Shown in pieces: positions 1 through 7,284 of a stretch of DNA of 9,308 nt (positions are counted from its first letter, which is position 1; every line of letters begins with the position of its first letter). A program made the position numbers and the translations under genes. Origin of the DNA: Legionellales bacterium (GTDB lineage Bacteria > Pseudomonadota > Gammaproteobacteria > Berkiellales > Berkiellaceae); contig JAHFQF010000086.1 in the NCBI GenBank assembly GCA_023266435.1, positions 1-9,308 of the forward strand. Reading direction: 5' to 3'. A model generated the notes under the pieces. It searched no databases and was not told where the DNA came from. It saw nothing but the letters and a program-made list of their open reading frames with translations.

Positions 1-167
1 AATTACTTCCTGAGCATGCTAATTTATCAAAACAATCCCAAATGTTTTTTAACGATAACAAAAAAATAAGCAGCCATAAAATTGTGGAGAAACTGAATAT
101 TCAGTGGAAATATCCAAATTACCGCATAGGCTTGACGGAGGGATGCTTGCCATATTGCAAGGGTTAA
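1..167 (+). CDS. C-terminal fragment of a probable NAD(P)-dependent SDR/epimerase-like protein (5' end outside window)
   Basis: A frame is open from the window edge (first full codon at base 3) to a TAA at 165-167, giving 54 residues. The stretch NKKISSHKIVEKLNIQWKYP, followed by NYRIGL, resembles the C-terminal end of extended short-chain dehydrogenases of the YeeZ type, where a lysine/arginine-rich 'K-I-S-N-x-x-L' segment leads into 'L-x-Y-P-x-Y-R-x-G-L'. The catalytic and Rossmann parts would lie upstream, so the substrate cannot be judged. The gene converges on the lysR gene with only 19 bp between the stops. Assignment rests on this short motif alone; a different protein ending is possible. 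Confidence 0.55.
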   Translation, partial: LLPEHANLSKQSQMFFNDNKKISSHKIVEKLNIQWKYPNYRIGLTEGCLPYCKG

Positions 168-183
168 TATGCTCGCTAATATC

Positions 184-204
184 AAATTAATGTTTTAATT
201 TTTT
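184..204 (+). terminator. Possible weak A/T-only terminator between convergent genes
   Basis: A 7-bp inverted repeat, AAATTAA (184-190) and TTAATTT (195-201), has a 4-nt loop and runs into three more T residues (202-204). It lies just after the partial plus-strand gene and overlaps the stop codon of lysR. The stem has no G-C pair, so it would be weak; it may simply reflect AT-rich sequence. Confidence 0.25.
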
Positions 205-1041
205 CAATACAAACTCTTCAAAAGAAGCAATCGCAACATTATTTTTATCACGCTTAAGTAAAGAAATATGAGTATCACTAAGCGCGGGAAGAATTGTGTT
301 ATTTAATATCTGCAACTGATTTGGAATCATTATTTTAGGCAAAATTGTAATTCCTAGACCTGCTTTTACAGCTGCTATTGTGCCATTATAACTGGGACTA
401 CTAAAAACCACTTGCCATTTTATATTGGCATCTTCGAGCGCTTTGATGGCTCGCGAGCGGTATACGCAAGGATGTGGAGAAAGAATGAGCGGCAATGGCT
501 TGTGATTGTCAAAAAAAGTAGGCAGTAAATTCTTATCACCAACCCATTCAAGTTTTTCCGACCAAACATCTATCCCATTAGGAAAATCCTCGGGTCTGCT
601 CATTTTTACCAACACCATATCAAACTCATTTTTCTTAAAACGCTCAAATAAATTGAGGGTTAAATCGCACTCAATATTAAGAAAAATGCGAGGATGAATT
701 CGTACAAAATCCACTAAAACATCAGCTAAAAACCTTGTTGCAAAATCCTCAGGCAACCCAAAACGTATCTGACCTGTTAAATTTGGGGTTTTAAAACGAT
801 CAACAACCTCAAGATGCATAGCTAAGATTTTGCGTGCATATGCTTCAAATATTTGCCCCTCGTTGGTTAAAACAAGCACTTTTCCTCGCTGGATAAGACT
901 TTGACCAAGTAAATTCTCTAGTTTGCAGATTTGCTGGCTTACTGCGGACTGCGTACGCCCAATATGCTCAGCAGCTTTCGTAAAACTACCTGTAGATGCA
1001 ACAGATAAAAAACATTGCAATGTTAGCGTGTCTAGATTCAT
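187..1041 (-). CDS. LysR-type transcriptional regulator, probable regulator of the divergent dab operon
   Basis: The 284-residue protein has the usual LysR length and layout. Residues 1-60 form the winged helix-turn-helix, with 'GSFTKAAEHIGRTQSAVSQQ' as the helix-turn-helix core and 'KLENLLGQSLIQR' as the following wing/linker. Residues from about 88 onward form the periplasmic-binding-protein-like effector domain. The segment 'SPHPCVYRSRAIKALE' and the later 'VKAGLGITILP' recall the LrhA/HexA branch of the family. It is transcribed away from dabB across a 157-bp region with LysR-type inverted repeats. Known DAB operons such as DAB2 of Halothiobacillus lie near a LysR gene, so regulation of dabBA, probably by an inorganic-carbon-related signal, is a reasonable inference. 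No good Shine-Dalgarno precedes the ATG, and the start codon lies in one arm of a long inverted repeat. Confidence 0.9.
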   Translation of the reverse strand: MNLDTLTLQCFLSVASTGSFTKAAEHIGRTQSAVSQQICKLENLLGQSLIQRGKVLVLTNEGQIFEAYARKILAMHLEVVDRFKTPNLTGQIRFGLPEDFATRFLADVLVDFVRIHPRIFLNIECDLTLNLFERFKKNEFDMVLVKMSRPEDFPNGIDVWSEKLEWVGDKNLLPTFFDNHKPLPLILSPHPCVYRSRAIKALEDANIKWQVVFSSPSYNGTIAAVKAGLGITILPKIMIPNQLQILNNTILPALSDTHISLLKRDKNNVAIASFEEFVLKKLKH

Positions 1042-1086
1042 AAGAAAAACTAATCCATAAAATTAAAACTATTAATTTTTCTTATG
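1039..1086. repeat. 16-bp inverted repeat (one mismatch) that includes the lysR start codon
   Basis: The left arm CATAAGAAAAACTAAT (1039-1054) is the reverse complement of the right arm ATTAATTTTTCTTATG (1071-1086), except for one C/A mismatch. The spacer is 16 nt. The first three bases of the left arm are the lysR ATG read on the minus strand. In DNA this could be a binding site for an autoregulator; in a lysR transcript starting upstream it would fold so that the start codon is paired. Confidence 0.6.
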
Positions 1087-1105
1087 CTACATAATCACAT
1101 ATTAT
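1063..1105. promoter_or_regulatory. Cluster of LysR-type T-N11-A operator candidates
   Basis: Three inverted repeats fit the T-N11-A rule for LysR-family binding. They are TTAAAACTATTAA (1063-1075, centre 1069), TTATGCTACATAA (1082-1094, centre 1088) and TAATCACATATTA (1092-1104, centre 1098; the repeat extends one base each side to 1091-1105). Centre spacings of 19 and 10 bp are close to whole helical turns, as expected for recognition and activation half-sites. A fourth, GC-rich one, TCGCGGCTTGCGA, lies at 1122-1134. The region is AT-rich, so some of these may be chance. Confidence 0.5.
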
Positions 1106-1138
1106 AAGTCAATCAACAGAATCGCGGCTTGCGAGCTG

Positions 1139-1144
1139 TAAAAT
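1139..1144 (+). promoter_or_regulatory. Possible -10 element for dabB
   Basis: TAAAAT at 1139-1144 matches the -10 consensus in 5 of 6 positions and would give a leader of about 48 nt before dabB. No good -35 lies at the right distance, which fits an activator-dependent (LysR) promoter but is also consistent with a chance match. Confidence 0.3.
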
Positions 1145-1198
1145 CAAATATGGGTTTTTAGGCACTAGAAGTTTTTTGATAAAAATTAGGGAGGCTTG

Positions 1199-2542
1199 AT
1201 GTCATTTACAAGCATTGGGGCGATGTTTCACATCGATATGCTTTCTATTATTATGATTTTTTTGGTTGGCTTTATCGGAATGGTCGTATGCTCCTTTTCA
1301 AGGAGGTACATGAAAGGCGATACGCTTTATCGCACTTTTTTTTGCAAGACTTTGATTTTGCTACTCTCCGTCACACTCATGAGTATATCAGATAACTTAT
1401 TATTATTCTTGACGGCATGGTGTTGCTGCAACCTGATCCTATCCCAATTAATTGTCCATAAGTCAACATGGCAAGCCGCTAAGGCCTCAGGCAGGCTTGC
1501 CACTCAAAATTTTATCCTGGGATTTGCATTTATTGTATTGGCATTCGCTATTTTTTATAAAACAACAGGCAGTCTTTCCATTCAATATATTGTGCATCAT
1601 CCAAATGATTCTTCGTATACATTCATTGCATTGAGCACATTAGTCATGGGTGCAATGACACAATCAGCCATTTGGCCATTCCATCGTTGGCTTACAAGCT
1701 CACTGAATTCACCAACACCCGTATCGGCGCTAATGCATGCCGGGATTGTTAATGGAGGCGGGTTCTTATTAGCTCGATTTTCGCCACTATACTTTAATTA
1801 CCCAAAAATGCTGACTCTCATTTTCATAGTTGGATTAACAAGCGCATTATTGGGATCTTTGTGGAAATTGATGCAGCACGATGTAAAGCGCATGCTTGCC
1901 TGCTCGACGATGGGACAAATGGGCTTCATGTTTGTTCAGATTGGATTAGGACTTTTTGCATCAGCAATTGCTCATCTTTGTTGGCATGGTCTATTTAAAG
2001 CATATTTATTTCTTGCCTCTGGTAGTGCCGCTCAGGAAAATAGACTTGACCTTGGTTACCCCCCCACACTGATTTGTTTTTTATTTTCTTTGGCTTGTGG
2101 CGCACTGGGCAGTTATATTTTTGAAATAGTCAACAACAGAAGTTTTATTTTCTCAGATACCACCGTGGTTCTTCTTGGCATTGTTTTTATAGTCAGCGCT
2201 CAGTTAGCTTTAACGATTCTACGTGGCAACCCTTTTAAAAGATTACCTTTAGCTATGAGCATGACAGTAATCATGGCAGCACTTTATGGAGCAAATGTTT
2301 ATTTATTTGATTTGATGTTATCACCACTCAAACTTACGCAACCACAAACACTGAATATCTTTCACGTTAGTGCTTTAATTATGCTCTCTCTTACATGGCT
2401 CTTTATTTTATTTGTGAAATACTCAAGCATCAAAGCAGTCTTGCCCAGCTGGTTATTACGCCTATATGTTCAAGTTTTTAACAGCAGCCAGCCGCATGCT
2501 TCAACAATTACTACTCACCGTAAGGGCTATCATTATGTATGA
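1199..2542 (+). CDS. dabB: DabB, membrane subunit of the DAB inorganic-carbon accumulation complex (NuoL/MrpA family)
   Basis: The 447-residue hydrophobic protein has a dozen or so predicted membrane segments and the core motifs of the NuoL/MrpA proton-conducting family. These are 'WPFHRWL' (about 159-165), 'PTPVSALMH' (172-180), 'KLMQHDVKRMLACST' (223-237) and 'HGLFKAYLFLASG' (263-275). It is shorter than NuoL (about 610 residues), and no other complex I genes are nearby. The next gene encodes DabA, so it is the DabB partner that couples proton flow to CO2 hydration. The ATG at 1199 is preferred because a strong Shine-Dalgarno, AGGGAGG (1188-1194), ends 4 nt before it; a TTG at 1196 is too close. 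The gene overlaps dabA by 8 bp. Where NuoL has a conserved membrane glutamate after Trp, this protein reads W-C-C-C-N. Confidence 0.9.
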   Translation: MSFTSIGAMFHIDMLSIIMIFLVGFIGMVVCSFSRRYMKGDTLYRTFFCKTLILLLSVTLMSISDNLLLFLTAWCCCNLILSQLIVHKSTWQAAKASGRLATQNFILGFAFIVLAFAIFYKTTGSLSIQYIVHHPNDSSYTFIALSTLVMGAMTQSAIWPFHRWLTSSLNSPTPVSALMHAGIVNGGGFLLARFSPLYFNYPKMLTLIFIVGLTSALLGSLWKLMQHDVKRMLACSTMGQMGFMFVQIGLGLFASAIAHLCWHGLFKAYLFLASGSAAQENRLDLGYPPTLICFLFSLACGALGSYIFEIVNNRSFIFSDTTVVLLGIVFIVSAQLALTILRGNPFKRLPLAMSMTVIMAALYGANVYLFDLMLSPLKLTQPQTLNIFHVSALIMLSLTWLFILFVKYSSIKAVLPSWLLRLYVQVFNSSQPHASTITTHRKGYHYV

Positions 2543-4799
2543 GCAACACAGCATGGCGACAAGTCATATTAAAGAAAAATTGAATCCTTTAAAGGATTCA
2601 CAGAAAAATTCATCTGACAATTTGAATAGCCTCATTAAAGAAAGCTGGGAGAAAATTTCTCCGTTTTGGCCACTTAAAAATCTTATCGCTGTTAACCCAC
2701 TTCAAGGTCTCGAAGATTTACCTATTGAAAAAGCAATGCTAGAGGGTGCAGTATTTTTCGAGCAAAAAGAGTTTCCAGCATCGATGAGCTTAATCAACAG
2801 ACAAACCATTAAATGGTTACAAGCTTTTTTTGATGAGGGTCAAGCTACGATTGGTATGCCTCTGAGAAACAATGGACTTTACCAGGCATGGAAGAGGCTT
2901 GCCTATTTTGATACCCAGCTCCATGGCGGTGATACTCACAAAAAGCAATGGCTATTAGACTTACCAACATCTCCAGAATCTGCAATATCTGCGTGTCTTC
3001 TAAAGCTTAATATTCCAACAGAAGATCAATCCCTCTTTTTAACTCTGATGCTCACCACCTTACCAGGCTGGGCAGCTCATATTAAATATCGTATTCACTG
3101 GACAGAAGGCGAATTATTGCACCCTCATGCTGTGTCAGAAGCAGATTATATTGCTATCAGACTGATTATCACCAGCCTGCTATGGGAAGAAGCTGCTGAT
3201 CTTGTTGAATGGCATCAAAAAATTCAAGCGCGGCAAGTAAAAAAAATTAGCCCCATCAAAGCGATACAACAATCAGAATCTGACTATCTTGCCCCCCTTT
3301 TAAATAAATTAGGATTGCATAAAAACAATGCCCAACCTGTCTCAGAGGCACAACTCATTTTTTGTATTGATGTGAGATCAGAGCCTTTCAGAAGAGCTTT
3401 AGAAAGCACCGGGAATTACGAAACATTTGGATGTGCAGGTTTTTTTGGCATTCCTACGCGTATCAATAATACCACCACAAAAGAATCATACACCTCATGC
3501 CCCGTTTTATTACAGCCTAAACATACAATTAATGAGTCGCCTTGCTCTAGTCAAGCGTGCACTCAAGATCATAAAGGCTATCTGCAGCTTAATACAGTAA
3601 AAGCGCTCTACCAAGCATTAAAATATAACTTTACCACTCCATTTGGACTGGTAGAATTACTTGGTTTTACTTCTGGTTTTTGGATGGCATTGAGGACTCT
3701 ATTTCCTATTCTTGCCATTGAGTTTCGTCGTTCTATTACTCATAAAATTCGACCTCCGATTACTGTTACACCTTCGTTAGAAAATATTGATTTTACAGAT
3801 CAGGTCACTTATGCCGAATCCGCACTAAAAGCAATAGGTCTCACAAAAAAATTTGCATCTTTAGTCATATTTTGTGGGCATGGTAGTGCAACACAGAATA
3901 ATGCTTACGCAACTGCGCTAGATTGCGGTGCATGTGGTGGTCGTCATGGTGCGAGTAACGCCAGGATTTTGGCTAAAATTTTGAACACTGATACCATCCG
4001 AGAATCTTTGAATCAGAGAGGAATTTCAATTCCCAAGGAAACCTATTTTATTGCAGCAGAGCATAATACAACGACAGATGAGGTCGAAATGTATGCAGCA
4101 GATACGCAGGATATTATTCTTGCAAAGAAAGTACACAAGTTAAAAAGTGACCTTACAGAGGCAGGCAGATTAAATAGTAGTCGGAGATCAAAGGATATGG
4201 GATTCGATGGCGATGAAAATAAGAGTGCACAGCATACTAAACTTCGCAGCATTGATTGGGCACAAGTTAGACCTGAGTGGGGTCTTGCTCGAAACGCTTC
4301 TTTTATCGTGGCTCCTCGCGAAATTACTAAAAAAATTGATCTTGAAGGCAGGGCCTTCCTTCATTCATACGATTATCTTCAAGATCCAGACGGCGCTATA
4401 CTCACCACAATTCTCACAGCGCCCATGGTTGTTGCACAATGGATTAACACTCAATATCTCTTTTCTACGCTTGATAATGTGGCATACGGTTCTGGAAGTA
4501 AAATCACTAAAAATATTTGTGGGAAAATAGGCATTATGCAAGGTAATGCAAGTGATTTGATGAGTGGATTGCCGCTTCAATCAGTTTACCAAACAGACAC
4601 AATGGCTTACCATGAACCGGTAAGACTAATGGTCATTGTTTATTCGACTCTAGGCTTAATAGATGAAATCATTAAAAAACAATCTGTGCTGCAAAAGCTT
4701 TTTCGAAATGGTTGGGTATTACTCACATGCATTGATCCTGAAAATACTCATGATCATTATTGTTTGAATAGAGATTTAACATGGAAAAGGCATGTCTAA
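2535..4799 (+). CDS. dabA: DabA, zinc-dependent CO2-hydrating subunit of the DAB complex (DUF2309/UPF0753)
   Basis: The 754-residue soluble protein belongs to the UPF0753/DUF2309 family, now known as DabA. It has a beta-carbonic-anhydrase-like zinc site and hydrates CO2 to bicarbonate only in complex with DabB. The expected ligands are visible: Cys277 and Asp279 with Arg281 in 'FCIDVRSEPFRR', His449 in 'FCGHGSATQNN', and Cys464 in 'LDCGACGGRHGASNAR'. The 15-residue step from His to Cys matches what I recall for the characterised Halothiobacillus protein. 'SPFWPLKNLIAVNPLQG' near residue 42 is a further family hallmark. The ATG at 2535 overlaps the dabB stop (ATGTATGA) and follows AAGGG (2522-2526) by 8 nt. 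An upstream ATG at 2466 would add 23 residues out of dabB sequence and lacks a ribosome site; an ATG at 2553 is a second option. Confidence 0.95.
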   Translation: MYEQHSMATSHIKEKLNPLKDSQKNSSDNLNSLIKESWEKISPFWPLKNLIAVNPLQGLEDLPIEKAMLEGAVFFEQKEFPASMSLINRQTIKWLQAFFDEGQATIGMPLRNNGLYQAWKRLAYFDTQLHGGDTHKKQWLLDLPTSPESAISACLLKLNIPTEDQSLFLTLMLTTLPGWAAHIKYRIHWTEGELLHPHAVSEADYIAIRLIITSLLWEEAADLVEWHQKIQARQVKKISPIKAIQQSESDYLAPLLNKLGLHKNNAQPVSEAQLIFCIDVRSEPFRRALESTGNYETFGCAGFFGIPTRINNTTTKESYTSCPVLLQPKHTINESPCSSQACTQDHKGYLQLNTVKALYQALKYNFTTPFGLVELLGFTSGFWMALRTLFPILAIEFRRSITHKIRPPITVTPSLENIDFTDQVTYAESALKAIGLTKKFASLVIFCGHGSATQNNAYATALDCGACGGRHGASNARILAKILNTDTIRESLNQRGISIPKETYFIAAEHNTTTDEVEMYAADTQDIILAKKVHKLKSDLTEAGRLNSSRRSKDMGFDGDENKSAQHTKLRSIDWAQVRPEWGLARNASFIVAPREITKKIDLEGRAFLHSYDYLQDPDGAILTTILTAPMVVAQWINTQYLFSTLDNVAYGSGSKITKNICGKIGIMQGNASDLMSGLPLQSVYQTDTMAYHEPVRLMVIVYSTLGLIDEIIKKQSVLQKLFRNGWVLLTCIDPENTHDHYCLNRDLTWKRHV
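4785..4790 (+). promoter_or_regulatory. Ribosome binding site inside the end of dabA that sets the next start
   Basis: AAAAGG at 4785-4790 lies 8 nt before the ATG at 4799, whose first base is the last base of the dabA TAA stop (TAATG). This layout favours the start at 4799 over the upstream ATG at 4781, and suggests translational coupling to dabA. Confidence 0.55.
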
Positions 4800-5653
4800 T
4801 GGATCAAAACTCACCTTATGCTGGAAGCTCTATTATTTTGACAACTAAGCATTCAAAATCCATAGCGATAGCGCCTGCTTTTCTCAATGTTCTGTCAGCA
4901 AAAATCATTGAATGCGTGATTGATACAGATCAGCTAGGAACCTTTTCTGGTGAAATTGAGCGAGCTGGTAATGCAGTAGATTGTGCTAAGATGAAATGTG
5001 AGCTGGGGCTTAGGCTTCAAGACTCACATTATGGGTTATCGAGTGAAGGCAGTTTTGGGCCACACCCTTACATTCCATTTTTACCATGTGATAATGAAAT
5101 TTTATATTTTATCGATCGTAAACGTGGCTTCACCCTTTACCTTTCGCATTTAAGTGAAAATACAAATTATAATATGCAATTTGTAAGCTCGATGGAAGAA
5201 TTGCAACAGTTCTCCGAAAAAGCGCTATTTCCATCACATGCATTGATAGTCCGTCCTACTAGTAAGGAAAAAAATCAACTCTTCAAGGGTGTGAATACCG
5301 CTGATAGGTTAGAAGCAGCATTTAGGGAGTCGATGAAGCTCTCTGAAAATGGCAAAGTTTGGGTTGAAACAGATATGCGTGCTGATATGAACCCCTCACG
5401 TATGATGGTTATTCAAGAACTTGCTGAAATGCTTGCAAAGAGGCTTTCGGTTTTATGCCCCCTTTGTCAAAGCCCAGGCTGGGGAAAAGTAGACATAGAA
5501 AAAGGATTAGAATGCAGTGGCTGCGGAATCGCAACAGAGCTAATTAAATCCGAAATTTATGGCTGCACAAAATGTGACTATAAAGAAGAAAGTCCTCCTG
5601 CTAATCGCCCACTTAAAGCGGATCCGGCAAATTGCTCATACTGTAACCCTTAG
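4799..5653 (+). CDS. DUF6671-like protein with C-terminal double zinc ribbon; function unknown
   Basis: This 284-residue cytoplasmic protein matches, from memory, a family annotated as DUF6671. Recognisable stretches are 'SEGSFGPHPYIPFLPCDNE' in the first half, 'LSENTNYN' in the middle, and 'VETDMRADMNPSRMMVI' before the tail. The last 65 residues hold four CxxC pairs: Cys220/223, Cys239/242, Cys256/259 and Cys279/282, enough for two structural zinc sites. I know no established activity. The acidic/basic 'ETDMRA..NPSR' block could bind a nucleotide or metal, but that is a guess. The start shares one base with the dabA stop and sua5 follows after 9 bp, so it is very likely expressed with the DAB system. 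A start at 4781 would add six residues (MEKACL) and is less well placed for the ribosome site. Confidence 0.85.
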   Translation: MDQNSPYAGSSIILTTKHSKSIAIAPAFLNVLSAKIIECVIDTDQLGTFSGEIERAGNAVDCAKMKCELGLRLQDSHYGLSSEGSFGPHPYIPFLPCDNEILYFIDRKRGFTLYLSHLSENTNYNMQFVSSMEELQQFSEKALFPSHALIVRPTSKEKNQLFKGVNTADRLEAAFRESMKLSENGKVWVETDMRADMNPSRMMVIQELAEMLAKRLSVLCPLCQSPGWGKVDIEKGLECSGCGIATELIKSEIYGCTKCDYKEESPPANRPLKADPANCSYCNP

Positions 5654-5662
5654 AGTCAAAAA

Positions 5663-6655
5663 ATGAATATAAAAACAAAAATCCTAGATGCGAATAAAGA
5701 GAACGATATATTAGAAGCCGCAGCCATGATCCAAAAAGGTCAAATAATTGCAGTTCCTACTGAAACTGTCTATGGTCTTGCTGCTGATGCAAGAAATATT
5801 AATGCAGTTGAAAAAATTTTCACAGTAAAAAATCGTCCATCGAATCATCCATTAATTGTGCATATCGCTTCGTTTGAAAAAATATCTGAATGGGCTAAAG
5901 ACATCCCTCCGGCGGCAGCCATTATTGCCAAATACTTTTGGCCAGGCCCGATTACTTTATTACTCAAAAAAAGTGATTCAGTCAATGATGTCGTAACTGG
6001 AGGGCTAAAAACAATTGCTATTCGCGTCCCACAAAATGAAATGTTTTTAAAAATACTTCATCTATTGAACACCGGCGTAGCAGCACCTTCTGCAAATCCT
6101 CACAAAAGAATCAGCCCAACCACCTCACAACATGTTATGTCGGGGTTATCAGGAAAGATAGATGCTGTTTTAGATGGTGGACCATGTAACATCGGAGTTG
6201 AATCAACAATTTTAGACCTAACAAAAAGCAAAATAAGCATTTTAAGGCATGGCCCAATAACAAAAAAAATGATTGAAAATGTCTTGCAAGTCCCAATATA
6301 TTCACCTTCTTCGCATTTAGAAAAAGTACCAGGCAACATGAGAGCTCATTATCAGCCTTATACAACGACCTCCTTAAAGAGTTTGGGTGAAATAGAAAAG
6401 CAACTCTCTTTAATCAAAAATCAAGAAAAACTATTTGGCATTATTCACTACTCAGACCTGCAATATACTCACAAAAACATTAAAGCAATCAAATTATCAA
6501 AAAATAAAACACAGTATGGAAAACTCATTTATAACGCCCTGCATGAGCTTGATAAAATGAATGCTGACCAGATTTTAGTTGAGGCGCCCCCAAATACAGG
6601 TGAATGGGATGACATTTTGGATAGATTATCCAAGGCTTCCGTTGTTAAAATTTAG
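5663..6655 (+). CDS. sua5: Sua5-type L-threonylcarbamoyladenylate synthase (YrdC plus Sua5 domains)
   Basis: The enzyme makes threonylcarbamoyl-AMP from threonine, bicarbonate and ATP, the first step of t6A formation at position 37 of ANN-decoding tRNAs. Residues 1-210 form the YrdC/TsaC domain. They show 'PTETVYGLAADA' (32-43), 'KNRPSNHPL' (56-64), 'PSANPHKRISPT' (142-153), 'GVESTILDL' (178-186) and 'ILRHGPI' (193-199). Residues 223-232, PGNMRAHYQP, are the typical Sua5 linker that covers the active site, and the rest forms the C-terminal Sua5 domain. At 330 residues this is the long form; many gammaproteobacteria use only the short TsaC of about 190 residues. It begins 9 bp after the DUF6671-like gene with a weak ribosome site, so translation may depend on the upstream gene. 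It is the last gene of the plus-strand unit. Confidence 0.93.
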   Translation: MNIKTKILDANKENDILEAAAMIQKGQIIAVPTETVYGLAADARNINAVEKIFTVKNRPSNHPLIVHIASFEKISEWAKDIPPAAAIIAKYFWPGPITLLLKKSDSVNDVVTGGLKTIAIRVPQNEMFLKILHLLNTGVAAPSANPHKRISPTTSQHVMSGLSGKIDAVLDGGPCNIGVESTILDLTKSKISILRHGPITKKMIENVLQVPIYSPSSHLEKVPGNMRAHYQPYTTTSLKSLGEIEKQLSLIKNQEKLFGIIHYSDLQYTHKNIKAIKLSKNKTQYGKLIYNALHELDKMNADQILVEAPPNTGEWDDILDRLSKASVVKI

Positions 6656-6680
6656 ATTAGACCTGGCGCTTTCAGAAGAT

Positions 6681-6720
6681 AGGTAAAACACCAGATTACC
6701 TCTTGGATATATACCCAAGA
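6681..6720. terminator. Two adjacent small hairpins between convergent sua5 and ygaP; possible termination region
   Basis: AGGTAA (6681-6686) pairs with TTACCT (6696-6701), and TCTTGG (6701-6706) pairs with CCAAGA (6715-6720). They sit in the 74-bp gap where two genes converge, which is where a bidirectional terminator is expected. Neither strand has a clear T-run after the stems, so intrinsic termination is only a possibility. Confidence 0.3.
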
Positions 6721-6729
6721 ATCATCCTA

Positions 6730-7284
6730 TTACTTCACTGAACATGAGTTCTCTGTAATCCTACCACCTTGGTTCCACGGCATTTTTGCCATTACCATAG
6801 CAAGACCACAATAACCACTAAGCCCGGCAAAAATCAGACCAGCGCCAAAGAATCCAGTAAGAATTGCAAATAGCGAATTCACAAAATAAGCCAGCAAACT
6901 TCCAGAAAAAACACACACACCGATAGTGAGTTGTACTTGTCTATCTAAAGGTAAAAAGAATTTACCAGATGATTGCACGTTATGCCCTGCACTTGACCAT
7001 GCAGCAATGCCACCTTCAAGATTATATATTTCAAGATCTGGGTCTTCTGCTAAAAGTTTTTCACAGGCGCTAGTACTGCGTTTACCAGAGCGGCAGTGGA
7101 TGACAAGTTTTTTGCTCCCTGTTTCTGGTAATTTACTTTTAGATATACCACCAAGCGGGAGTAACGTTGCCCCTGATATATTCTCAGCTGCGTGCTCTGC
7201 TGGCTCACGCACATCTACAACGACCGCTTTACCACTGTCAATCCATCCTTTTAAAGTATTAGCATCGACTATTTTTATAGGCAT
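6730..7284 (-). CDS. ygaP: YgaP-like membrane-anchored rhodanese (rhodanese domain plus DUF2892 two-helix anchor)
   Basis: The 184-residue protein begins with a single rhodanese domain (about 1-105). It has 'VVVDVREPAEH' and an active-site loop 'CRSGKRS', with the sulfur-carrying Cys64. A DUF2892 region follows, with two membrane helices at about residues 118-142 and 144-167. This is the architecture and nearly the length of E. coli YgaP (174 residues). As in that protein, a second cysteine (Cys159, in 'SGYCGLA') lies in the membrane part, close to E. coli Cys158. Expected activity is sulfur transfer from thiosulfate or persulfides at the inner face of the membrane; the natural acceptor is unknown. 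The ATG is preceded by GGAGAGGG a few bases upstream on the minus strand, a good ribosome site. It converges on sua5 and diverges from the catalase gene. Confidence 0.9.
   Translation of the reverse strand: MPIKIVDANTLKGWIDSGKAVVVDVREPAEHAAENISGATLLPLGGISKSKLPETGSKKLVIHCRSGKRSTSACEKLLAEDPDLEIYNLEGGIAAWSSAGHNVQSSGKFFLPLDRQVQLTIGVCVFSGSLLAYFVNSLFAILTGFFGAGLIFAGLSGYCGLAMVMAKMPWNQGGRITENSCSVK

Noticed and set aside
2466..2534. Upstream in-frame start for dabA adding 23 residues
   Set aside because: It lies wholly inside the dabB coding sequence, has no ribosome site, and the added residues do not resemble a DabA N-terminus. The start at 2535 has AAGGG 8 nt upstream.
1199..2542. dabB as a complex I subunit (nuoL)
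   Set aside because: It is far shorter than NuoL, no other nuo genes are present, and it overlaps dabA, its known partner.
4043..4580. Open frames on both strands inside the 3' half of dabA
   Set aside because: They overlap strongly conserved DabA sequence in other frames, and have no family resemblance and no separate ribosome sites.
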